Below are positions 16,301 to 29,000 of a stretch of 64,000 nt of DNA, piece by piece (position 1 is the stretch's first letter; every line of letters starts with the position of its first letter). The DNA comes from Litoditis marina. Its lineage: Eukaryota; Nematoda; Chromadorea; Rhabditida; Rhabditidae. The stretch lies in assembly GCA_964036275.1 (NCBI GenBank), contig OZ038436.1, positions 8,995,256-9,059,255 on the forward strand. The letters are read 5' to 3'. A program made the translations under genes and the position numbers. Below the pieces are notes generated by a model, which did no database searches, had not been told where the DNA came from, and saw only the letters and a program-made list of their open reading frames with translations.

Positions 16301-19300
16301 GTATTCTCACGTATTCGAATGTATTCGGAACGTATTCTAACGTATTCGAATGTATTCGGAACGTATTCTAACGTATTCGAATGTATTCGGAACGTATTCT
16401 AACGTATTCGAATGTAGTCGGAACGTATTCTAACGTATTCGAATGTATTCGGAACGTATTCTCACGAACGTATTCTAACGTATTCGAATGTATTCGGAAC
16501 GTATTCTAACGTATTCGAATGTAGTCGGAACGTATTCTAACGTATTCGAATGTATTCGGAACGTATTCTCACGTATTCGAATGTACTCGGAACGTATTCT
16601 AACGTATTCGAATGTATTCGGAACGTATTCTCACGTATTCGAATGTATTCGGAACGTATTCTCACGTATTCGAATGTACTCGGAACGTATTCTAACGTAT
16701 TCGAATGTATTCGGAACGTATTCTAACGTATTCGAATGTATTCGGAACGTATTCTAGCGTATTCGAATGTATTCGGAACGTATTCTAACGTATTCGAATG
16801 TAGTCGGAACGTATTCTAACGTATTCGAATGTATTCGGAACGTATTCTAACGTATTCGAATGTAGTCGGAACGTATTCTAACGTATTCGAATGTATTCGG
16901 AACGTATTCTAACGTATTCGAATGTATTCGGAACGTATTCTAACGTATTCGAATGTAGTTGGAACGTATTCTAACGTATTCGAATGTAGTTGGAACGTAT
17001 TCTAACGTATTCGAATGTATTCGGAACGTATTCTAACGTATTCGAATGTATTCGGAACGTATTCTAACGTATTCGAATGTATTCGGAACGTATTCTAACG
17101 TATTCGAATGTATTCGGAACGTATTCTAACGTATTCGAATGTATTCGGAACGTATTCTAACGTATTCGAATGTAGTCGGAACGTATTCTAACGTATTCGA
17201 ATGTAGTCGGAACGTATTCTAACGTATTCGAATGTAGTCGGAACGTATTCTAACGTATTCGAATGTATTCGGAACATATTCTAACGTATTCGAATGTATT
17301 CGGAACGTATTCTAACGTATTCGAATGTATTCGGAACGTATTCTAACGTATTCGAATGTATTCGGAACGTATTCTAACGTATTCGAATGTATTCGGAACG
17401 TATTCTAACGTATTCGAATGTATTCGGAACGTATTCTAACGTATTCGAATGTATTCGGAACGTATTCTAACGTATTCGAATGTAGTCGGAACGTATTCTA
17501 ACGTATTCGAATGTAGTCGGAACGTATTCTAACGTATTCGAATGTATTCGGAACATATTCTAACGTATTCGAATGTATTCGGAACGTATTCTAACGTATT
17601 CGAATGTATTCGGAACGTATTCTAACGTATTCGAATGTATTCGGAACGTATTCTAACGTATTCGAATGTAGTCGGAACGTATTCTAACGTATTCGAATGT
17701 AGTCGGAACGTATTCTAACGTATTCGAATGTATTCGGAACGTATTCTAACGTATTCGAATGTATTCGGAACGTATTCTAACGTATTCGAATGTATTCGGA
17801 ACGTATTCTAACGTATTCGAATGTAGTCGGAACGTATTCTAACGTATTCGAATGTATTCGGAACGTATTCTAACGTATTCGAATGTAGTCGGAACGTATT
17901 CTAACGTATTCGAATGTATTCGGAACGTATTCTAACGTATTCGAATGTATTCGGAACGTATTCTAACGTATTCGAATGTATTCGGAACGTATTCTAACGT
18001 ATTCGAATGTATTCGGAATGTATTCTAACGTATTCGAATGTAATCGGAACGTATTCTAACGTATTCGAATGTAGTCGGAATGTATTCTAACGTATTCGAA
18101 TGTATTAGAAATACGAACGTATTCTAACGTTTTCGAATGTATTCGGAACGTATTCTAACGTATTCGAATGTATTCGGAATGTATTCTAACGTATTCGAAT
18201 GTATTCGGAACGTATTCTAACGTATTCGAATGTATTCGGAACGTATTCTAACGTATTCGAATGTATTCGGAACGTATTCTAACGTATTCGAATGTATTCG
18301 GAACGTATTCTAACGTATTCGAATGTAGTCGGAACGTATTCTAACGTATTCGAATGTATTCGGAACGTATTCTAACGTATTCGAATGTATTCGGAACGTA
18401 TTCTAACGTATTCGAATGTATTCGGAACGTATTCTAACGTATTCGAATGTATTCGGAATGTATTCTAACGTATTCGAATGTATTCGGAACGTATTCTAAC
18501 GTATTCGAATGTAGTCGGAATGTATTCTAACGTATTCGAATGTATTAGAAATACGAACGTATTCTAACGTTTTCGAATGTATTCGGAACGTATTCTAACG
18601 TATTCGAATGTAGTCGGAACGTATTCTAACGTATTCGAATGTAGTCGGAACGTATTCTAACGTATTCGAATGTATTCGGAACATATTCTAACGTATTCGA
18701 ATGTATTCGGAACGTATTCTAACGTATTCGAATGTATTCGGAACGTATTCTAACGTATTCGAATGTAGTCGGAACGTATTCTAACGTATTCGAATGTAGT
18801 CGGAACGTATTCTAACGTATTCGAATGTATTCGGAACGTATTCTAACGTATTCGAATGTATTCGGAACGTATTCTAACGTATTCGAATGTATTCGGAACG
18901 TATTCTAACGTATTCGAATGTAGTCGGAACGTATTCTAACGTATTCGAATGTATTCGGAACGTATTCTGACGTATTCGAATGTAGTCGGAACGTATTCTA
19001 ACGTATTCGAATGTATTCGGAACGTATTCTAACGTATTCGAATGCATTCGGAACGTATTCTAACGTATTCGAATGTATTCGGAACGTATTCTAACGTATT
19101 CGAATGTATTCGGAATGTATTCTAACGTATTCGAATGTATTCGGAACGTATTCTAACGTATTCGAATGTAGTCGGAATGTATTCTAACGTATTCGAATGT
19201 ATTAGAAATACGAACGTATTCTAACGTTTTCGAATGTATTCGGAACGTATTCTAACGTATTCGAATGTATTCGGAATGTATTCTAACGTATTCGAATGTA

Positions 19301-19401
19301 TTCGGAACGTATTCTAACGTATTCGAATGTAGTCGGAATGTATTCTAACGTATTCGAATGTATTCGGAACGTATTCTAACGTATTCGAATGTAGTCGGAA
19401 C
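7392..19401 (+). repeat. 31-bp satellite array, middle part
   Basis: Continuation of the same 31-bp satellite. Marker variants change along the array: AACAAATTC with GATTGTAG dominates to about 10.5 kb, AACGCATTC is common from about 11 to 16 kb, and a longer unit carrying GTATTAGAAATAC appears at 13.9 kb and again from 18.1 kb. This regional clustering indicates local homogenisation into higher-order repeat domains. The last base-pairs before the insertion (19,394-19,401) form one copy of an 8-bp target duplication. Confidence 0.98.
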
Positions 19402-20033
19402 TAGGGTTGTTAATCGAGTTCAAAATTTCGAGTTTTCGAGTTTTCGAGTTTTCGAGTTTTGGGAAATTTCGAGTTTTCGAGTTTTCGAGTTTTCGAGTTT
19501 TGGGAAATTTCGAGTTTTCGAGTTATCGAGTTTTCGAGTTTTGGGAAATTTCGAGTTTTCGAGTTTTCGAGTTTTTGAGTTTTGGGAAATTTCGAGTTTT
19601 CGAGTTTTCGAGTTTTTGAGTTTTGGGAAATTTCGAGTTTTCGAGTTTCGAGTTCGACTCAACTCGAAAATTTTCGAGTTTTTTTCGAGTCGAGTCGAGT
19701 TTTGAGTGTTTTTGGACCCAAAATAGACATTTTTCGAGTCCGAAATTTTGATTTTCGAGTTTTCGCGTTCAAAATTTCGAGTTTTCGAGTTTTCGAGTTT
19801 TCGAGTTTTGGGAAATTTCGAGTTTTCGAGTTTTCGAGTTTTTGAGTTTTGGGAAATTTCGAGTTTTCGAGTTTTCGAGTTGTCGCGTTTTTGGAAAATT
19901 TCGAGTTTTCGAGTTTTCGAGTTTTCGAGTTTTGAGAAATTTCGAGTTTTCGAGTTTCGAGTTCGACTCAACTCGAAAATTTTCGAGTTTTTTCGAGTCG
20001 AGTCGAGTTTCGAGTTCGAGTTTAACAACCCTA
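19402..20033. mobile_element. hAT-like non-autonomous element (MITE) inserted in the satellite
   Basis: A 632-bp block unlike the satellite. It begins TAGGGTTGTTAA and ends with the reverse complement TTAACAACCCTA. It is flanked on both sides by GTCGGAAC (19,394-19,401 and 20,034-20,041). Removing the element and one 8-mer restores a perfect satellite unit, so this is a real insertion. The 8-bp duplication and the TIR starting TAGGG fit the hAT superfamily (established knowledge). The interior is made of CGAGTTTT repeats, repeated TTTTGGGAAATTTCGAG blocks and two direct copies of a palindrome-containing segment (about 19,640-19,705 and 19,940-20,013). There is no transposase, so it would have to be mobilised in trans. 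Long reading frames inside are products of the simple repeat. Confidence 0.88.
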
Positions 20034-23000
20034 GTCGGAACGTATTCTAACGTATTCGAATGTAGTCGGAACGTATTCTAACGTATTCGAATGTATTCGG
20101 AACGTATTCTAACGTATTCGAATGTATTCGGAACGTATTCTAACGTATTCGAATGTAGTCGGAACGTATTCTAACGTATTCGAATGTATTCGGAACGTAT
20201 TCTAACGTATTCGAATGTATTCGGAACGTATTCTAACGTATTCGAATGTATTCGGAACGTATTCTAACGTATTCGAATGTAGTCGGAACGTATTCTAACG
20301 TATTCGAATGTATTCGGAACGTATTCTAACGTATTCGAATGTATTCGGAACGTATTCTAACGTATTCGAATGTATTCGGAACGTATTCTAACGTATTCGA
20401 ATGTATTCGGAATGTATTCTAACGTATTCGAATGTATTCGGAACGTATTCTAACGTATTCGAATGTAGTCGGAATGTATTCTAACGTATTCGAATGTATT
20501 AGAAATACGAACGCATTCTAACGTTTTCGAATGTATTCGGAACGTATTCTAACGTATTCGAATGTATTCGGAATGTATTCTAACGTATTCGAATGTATTC
20601 GGAACGTATTCTAACGTATTCGAATGTAGTCGGAATGTATTCTAACGTATTCGAATGTATTCGGAACGTATTCTAACGTATTCGAATGTAGTCGGAACGT
20701 ATTCTAACGTATTCGAATGTAGTCGGAACGTATTCTAACGTATTCGAATGTATTCGGAACGTATTCTAACGTATTCGAATGTATTCGGAACGTATTCTAA
20801 CGTATTCGAATGTAGTCGGAACGTATTCTAACGTATTCGAATGTATTCGGAACGTATTCTAACGTATTCGAATGTATTCGGAACGTATTCTAACGTATTC
20901 GAATGTATTCGGAATGTATTCTAACGTATTCGAATGTATTCGGAACGTATTCTAACGTATTCGAATGTAGTCGGAATGTATTCTAACGTATTCGAATGTA
21001 TTAGAAATACGAACGTATTCTAACGTATTCGAATGTATTCGGAACGTATTCTAACGTATTCGAATGTATTCGGAATGTATTCTAACGTATTCGAATGTAT
21101 TCGGAACGTATTCTAACGTATTCGAATGTAGTCGGAATGTATTCTAACGTATTCGAATGTATTCGGAACGTATTTTAACGTATTCGAATGTAGTCGGAAC
21201 GTATTCTAACGTATTCGAATGTATTCGGAACGTATTCTAACGTATTCGAATGTATTCGGAACGTATTCTAACGTATTCGAATGTATTCGGAACGTATTCT
21301 AACGTATTCGAATGTAGTCGGAACGTATTCTAACGTATTCGAATGTAGTCGGAACGTATTCTAACGTATTCGAATGTAGTCGGAACGTATTCTAACGTAT
21401 TCGAATGTATTCGGAACATATTCTTACGTATTCGAATGTATTCGGAACGTATTCTAACGTATTCGAATGTATTCGGAACGTATTCTAACGTATTCGAATG
21501 TATTCGGAACGTATTCTAACGTATTCGAATGTATTCGGAACGTATTCTAACGTATTCGAATGTAGTCGGAACGTATTCTAACGTATTCGAATGTAGTCGG
21601 AACGTATTCTAACGTATTCGAATGTAGTCGGAACGTATTCTAACGTATTCGAATGTAGTCGGAACGTATTCTAACGTATTCGAATGTATTCGGAACATAT
21701 TCTAACGTATTCGAATGTATTCGGAACGTATTCTAACGTATTCGAATGTATTCGGAACGTATTCTAACGTATTCGAATGTATTCGGAACGTATTCTAACG
21801 TATTCGAATGTAGTCGGAACGTATTCTAACGTATTCGAATGTAGTCGGAACGTATTCTAACGTATTCGAATGTATTCGGAACGTATTCTAACGTATTCGA
21901 ATGTATTCGGAACGTATTCTAACGTATTCGAATGTATTCGGAACGTATTCTAACGTGTTCGAATGTAGTCGGAACGTATTCTAACGTATTCGAATGTATT
22001 CGGAACGTATTCTAACGTATTCGAATGTAGTCGGAACGTATTCTAACGTATTCGAATGTATTCGGAACGTATTCTAACGTATTCGAATGTATTCGGAACG
22101 TATTCTAACGTATTCGAATGTATTCGGAACGTATTCTAACGTATTCGAATGTATTCGGAATGTATTCTAACGTATTCGAATGTATTCGGAACGTATTCTA
22201 ACGTATTCGAATGTAGTCGGAATGTATTCTAACGTATTCGAATGTATTAGAAATACGAACGTATTCTAACGTTTTCGAATGTATTCGGAACGTATTCTAA
22301 CGTATTCGAATGTATTCGGAACGTATTCTAACGTATTCGAATGTATTCGGAACGTATTCTAACGTATTCGAATGTATTCGGAACGTATTCTAACGTATTC
22401 GAATGTAGTTGGAACGTATTCTAACGTATTCGAATGTATTCGGAACGTATTCTAACGTATTCGAATGTATTCGGAACGTATTCTAACGTATTCGAATGTA
22501 TTCGGAACGTATTCTAACGTATTCGAATGTATTCGGAACGTATTCTAACGTATTCGAATGTATTCGGAACGTATTCTAACGTATTCGAATGTAGTCGGAA
22601 CGTATTCTAACGTATTCGAATGTATTCGGAACGTATTCTAACGTATTCGAATGTATTCGGAACGTATTCTAGCGTATTCGAATGTATTCGGAACGTATTC
22701 TAACGTATTCGAATGTAGTCGGAACGTATTCTAACGTATTCGAATGTATTCGGAACGTATTCTAACGTATTCGAATGTAGTCGGAACGTATTCTAACGTA
22801 TTCGAATGTATTCGGAACGTATTCTAACGTATTCGAATGTATTCGGAACGTATTCTAACGTATTCGAATGTAGTTGGAACGTATTCTAACGTATTCGAAT
22901 GTAGTTGGAACGTATTCTAACGTATTCGAATGTAGTTGGAACGTATTCTAACGTATTCGAATGTATTCGGAACGTATTCTAACGTATTCGAATGTATTCG

Positions 23001-26000
23001 GAACGTATTCTAACGTATTCGAATGTATTCGGAACGTATTCTAACGTATTCGAATGTATTCGGAACGTATTCTAACGTATTCGAATGTATTCGGAACGTA
23101 TTCTAACGTATTCGAATGTAGTCGGAACGTATTCTAACGTATTCGAATGTAGTCGGAACGTATTCTAACGTATTCGAATGTAGTCGGAACGTATTCTAAC
23201 GTATTCGAATGTATTCGGAACATATTCTAACGTATTCGAATGTATTCGGAACGTATTCTAACGTATTCGAATGTATTCGGAACGTATTCTAACGTATTCG
23301 AATGTATTCGGAACGTATTCTAACGTATTCGAATGTATTCGGAACGTATTCTAACGTATTCGAATGTAGTCGGAACGTATTCTAACGTATTCGAATGTAG
23401 TCGGAACGTATTCTAACGTATTCGAATGTAGTCGGAACGTATTCTAACGTATTCGAATGTAGTCGGAACGTATTCTAACGTATTCGAATGTATTCGGAAC
23501 ATATTCTAACGTATTCGAATGTATTCGGAACGTATTCTAACGTATTCGAATGTATTCGGAACGTATTCTAACGTATTCGAATGTATTCGGAACGTATTCT
23601 AACGTATTCGAATGTAGTCGGAACGTATTCTAACGTATTCGAATGTAGTCGGAACGTATTCTAACGTATTCGAATGTATTCGGAACGTATTCTAACGTAT
23701 TCGAATGTATTCGGAACGTATTCTAACGTATTCGAATGTATTCGGAACGTATTCTAACGTATTCGAATGTAGTCGGAACGTATTCTAACGTATTCGAATG
23801 TATTCGGAACGTATTCTAACGTATTCGAATGTAGTCGGAACGTATTCTAACGTATTCGAATGTATTCGGAACGTATTCTAACGTATTCGAATGTATTCGG
23901 AACGTATTCTAACGTATTCGAATGTATTCGGAACGTATTCTAACGTATTCGAATGTATTCGGAACGTATTCTAACGTATTCGAATGTAGTCGGAACGTAT
24001 TCTAACGTATTCGAATGTAGTCGGAACGTATTCTAACGTATTCGAATGTAGTCGGAACGTATTCTAACGTATTCGAATGTAGTCGGAACGTATTCTAACG
24101 TATTCGAATGTAGTCGAAACGTATTCTAACGTATTCGAATGTATTCGGAACGTATTCTAACGTATTCGAATGTAGTCGGAACGTATTCTAACGTATTCGA
24201 ATGTATTCGGAACGTATTCTAACGTATTCGAATGTATTCGGAACGTATTCTAACGTATTCGAATGTATTCGGAACGTATTCTAACGTATTCGAATGTATT
24301 CGGAACGTATTCTAACGTATTCGAATGTAGTCGGAACGTATTCTAACGTATTCGAATGTAGTCGGAACGTATTCTAACGTATTCGAATGTAGTCGGAACG
24401 TATTCTAACGTATTCGAATGTAGTCGGAACGTATTCTAACGTATTCGAATGTAGTCGGAACGTATTCTAACGTATTCGAATGTATTCGGAACGTATTCTA
24501 ACGTATTCGAATGTAGTCGGAATGTGTTCTAACGTATTCGAATGTATTAGAAATACGAACGTATTCTAACGTATTCCAATGTATTCGGAACGTATTCTAA
24601 CGTATTCGAATGTATTCGGAACGTATTCTAACGTATTCGAATGTATTCGGAACGTATTCTAACGTATTCGAATGTATTCGGAACGTATTCTAACGTATTC
24701 GAATGTATTCGGAATGTATTCTAACGTATTCGAATGTATTCGGAACGTATTCTAACGTATTCGAATGTAGTCGGAATGTATTCTAACGTATTCGAATGTA
24801 TTCGGAACGTATTCTAACGTATTCGAATGTATTCGGAACGTATTCTAACGTATTCGAATGTAGTCGGAACGTATTCTAACGTATTCGAATGTATTCGGAA
24901 CGTATTCTAACGTATTCGAATGTATTCGGAACGTATTCTAACGTATTCGAATGTATTCGGAATGTATTCTAACGTATTCGAATGTATTCGGAACGTATTC
25001 TAACGTATTCGAATGTAGTCGGAATGTATTCTAACGTATTCGAATGTATTAGAAATACGAACGTATTCTAACGTATTCGAATGTATTCGGAACGTATTCT
25101 AACGTATTCGAATGTATTCGGAATGTATTCTAACGTATTCGAATGTATTCGGAACGTATTCTAACGTATTCGAATGTAGTCGGAATGTATTCTAACGTAT
25201 TCGAATGTATTCGGAACGTATTCTAACGTATTCGAATGTAGTCGGAACGTATTCTAACGTATTCGAATGTAGTCCGAACGTATTCTAACGTATTCGAATG
25301 TATTCGGAACGTATTCTAACGTATTCGAATGTATTCGGAACGTATTCTAACGTATTCGAATGTAGTCGGAACGTATTCTAACGTATTCGAATGTATTCGG
25401 AACGTATTCTAACGTATTCGAATGTATTCGGAACGTATTCTAACGTATTCGAATGTATTCGGAACGTATTCTAACGTATTCGAATGTATTCGGAACGTAT
25501 TCTAACGTATTCGAATGTAGTCGGAACGTATTCTAACGTATTCGAATGTATTCGGAACGTATTCTCACGTATTCGAATGTATTCGGAACGTATTCTAACG
25601 TATTCGAATGTATTCGAATGTAGTCGGAACGTATTCTAACGTATTCGAATGTATTCGGAACGTATTCTAACGTATTCGAATGTAGTCGGAACGTATTCTA
25701 ACGTATTCGAATGTATTCGGAACGTATTCTCACGTATTCGAATGTATTCGGAACGTATTCTAACGTATTCGAATGTATTCGAATGTAGTCGGAACGTATT
25801 CTAACGTATTCGAATGTAGTCGGAACGTATTCTAACGTATTCGAATGTATTCGGAACGTATTCTAACGTATTCGAATGTATTCGGAACGTATTCTAACGT
25901 ATTCGAATGTATTCGGAACGTATTCTAACGTATTCGAATGTATTCGGAACGTATTCTCACGTATTCGAATGTATTCGGAACGTATTCTAACGTATTCGAA

Positions 26001-29000
26001 TGTATTCGGAACGTATTCTAACGTATTCGAATGTAGTCGGAACGTATTCTAACGTATTCGAATGTATTCGGAACGTATTCTAACGTATTCGAATGTATTC
26101 GGAACGTATTCTAACGTATTCGAATGTATTCGGAACGTATTCTCACGTATTCGAATGTATTCGGAACGTATTCTAACGTATTCGAATGTAGTCGGAATGT
26201 ATTCTAACGTATTCGAATGTATTAGAAATACGAACGTATTCTAACGTATTCGAATGTATTCGGAACGTATTCTAACGTATTCGAATGTATTCGGAATGTA
26301 TTCTAACGTATTCGAATGTATTCGGAACGTATTCTAACGTATTCGAATGTAGTCGGAATGTATTCTAACGTATTCGAATGTATTCGGAACCTATTCTAAC
26401 GTATTCGAATGTAGTCGGAACGTATTCTAACGTATTCGAATGTAGTCCGAACGTATTCTAACGTATTCGAATGTATTCGGAACGTATTCTAACGTATTCG
26501 AATGTATTCGGAACGTATTCTAACGTATTCGAATGTAGTCGGAACGTATTCTAAACGTATTCGAATGTATTCGGAACGTATTCTAACGTATTCGAATGTA
26601 TTCGGAACGTATTCTAACGTATTCGAATGTATTCGGAACGTATTCTAACGTATTCGAATGTATTCGGAACGTATTCTAACGTATTCGAATGTAGTCGGAA
26701 CGTATTCTAACGTATTCGAATGTATTCGGAACGTATTCTCACGTATTCGAATGTATTCGGAACGTATTCTCACGTATTCGAATGTATTCGGAACGTATTC
26801 TAACGTATTCGAATGTATTCGAATGTAGTCGGAACGTATTCTAACGTATTCGAATGTAGTCGGAACGTATTCTAACGTATTCGAATGTATTCGGAACGTA
26901 TTCTAACGTATTCGAATGTATTCGGAACGTATTCTAACGTATTCGAATGTATTCGGAACGTATTCTAACGTATTCGAATGTATTCGGAACGTATTCTCAC
27001 GTATTCGAATGTATTCGGAACGTATTCTAACGTATTCGAATGTATTCGGAACGTATTCTAACGTATTCGAATGTAGTCGGAACGTATTCTAACGTATTCG
27101 AATGTATTCGGAACGTATTCTAACGTATTCGAATGTATTCGGAACGTATTCTAACGTATTCGAATGTATTCGGAACGTATTCTCACGTATTCGAATGTAT
27201 TCGGAACGTATTCTAACGTATTCGAATGTAGTCGGAATGTATTCTAACGTATTCGAATGTATTAGAAATACGAACGTATTCTAACGTATTCGAATGTATT
27301 CGGAACGTATTCTAACGTATTCGAATGTATTCGGAATGTATTCTAACGTATTCGAATGTATTCGGAACGTATTCTAACGTATTCGAATGTAGTCGAATGT
27401 ATTCTAACGTATTCGAATGTATTCGGAACGTATTCTAACGTATTCGAATGTAGTCGGAACGTATTCTAACGTATTCGAATGTAGTCCGAACGTATTCTAA
27501 CGTATTCGAATGTATTCGGAACGTATTCTAACGTATTCGAATGTAGTCGGAACGTATTCTAACGTATTCGAATGTAGTCGGAACGTATTCTAACGTATTC
27601 GAATGTATTCGGAACGTATTCTAACGTATTCGAATGTATTCGGAACGTATTCTAACGTATTCGAATGTATTCGGAACGTATTCTAACGTATTCGAATGTA
27701 GTCGGAACGTATTCTAACGTATTCGAATGTATTCGGAACGTATTCTCACGTATTCGAATGTATTCGGAACGTATTCTAACGTATTCGAATGTATTCGAAT
27801 GTAGTCGGAACGTATTCTAACGTATTCGAATGTAGTCGGAACGTATTCTAACGTATTCGAATGTATTCGGAACGTATTCTAACGTATTCGAATGTATTCG
27901 GAACGTATTCTAACGTATTCGAATGTATTCGAATGTAGTCGGAACGTATTCTAACGTATTCGAATGTAGTCGGAACGTATTCTAACGTATTCGAATGTAT
28001 TCGGAACGTATTCTAACGTATTCGAATGTATTCGGAACGTATTCTAACGTATTCGAATGTATTCGAATGTAGTCGGAACGTATTCTAACGTATTCGAATG
28101 TAGTCGGAACGTATTCTAACGTATTCGAATGTATTCGGAACGTATTCTAACGTATTCGAATGTAGTCGGAACGTATTCTAACGTATTCGAATGTATTCGG
28201 AACGTATTCTCACGTATTCGAATGTATTCGGAACGTATTCTAACGTATTCGAATGTATTCGAATGTAGTCGGAACGTATTCTAACGTATTCGAATGTAGT
28301 CGGAACGTATTCTAACGTATTCGAATGTATTCGGAACGTATTCTAACGTATTCGAATGTATTCGGAACGTATTCTAACGTATTCGAATGTATTCGGAACG
28401 TATTCTAACGTATTCGAATGTATTCGGAACGTATTCTCACGTATTCGAATGTACTCGGAACGTATTCTAACGTATTCGAATGTATTCGGAACGTATTCTA
28501 ACGTATTCGAATGTATTCGGAACGTATTCTAATGTATTCGAATGTATTCGGAACGTATTCTAACGTATTCGAATGTAGTCGGAACGTATTCTAACGTATT
28601 CGAATGTAGTCGGAACGTATTCTAACGTATTCGAATGTATTCGGAACGTATTCTAACGTATTCGAATGTAGTCGGAACGTATTCTAACGTATTCGAATGT
28701 AGTCGGAACGTATTCTAACGTATTCGAATGTATTCGGAACGTATTCTAACGTATTCGAATGTATTCGGAACGTATTCTAACGTATTCGAATGTAGTCGGA
28801 ACGTATTCTAACGTATTCGAATGTATTCGGAACGTATTCTAACGTATTCGAATGTATTCGGAACGTATTCTAACGTATTCGAATGTATTCGGAACGTATT
28901 CTAACGTATTCGAATGTATTCGGAACGTATTCTCACGTATTCGAATGTAGTCGGAACGTATTCTAACGTATTCGAATGTATTCGGAACGTATTCTAACGT

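Noticed and set aside
19358..20081. Long frames on both strands rich in SSFRVFEF or NSKTRKLE
   Set aside because: They are translations of CGAGTTTT repeats within the hAT-like element.
1959..27284. Open reading frames with MYSERILTYSNVFGTYSNV-like peptides in the satellite
   Set aside because: They arise only where TAA in the unit is mutated. The period of 31 rotates through all frames, and no codon-level constraint is visible.
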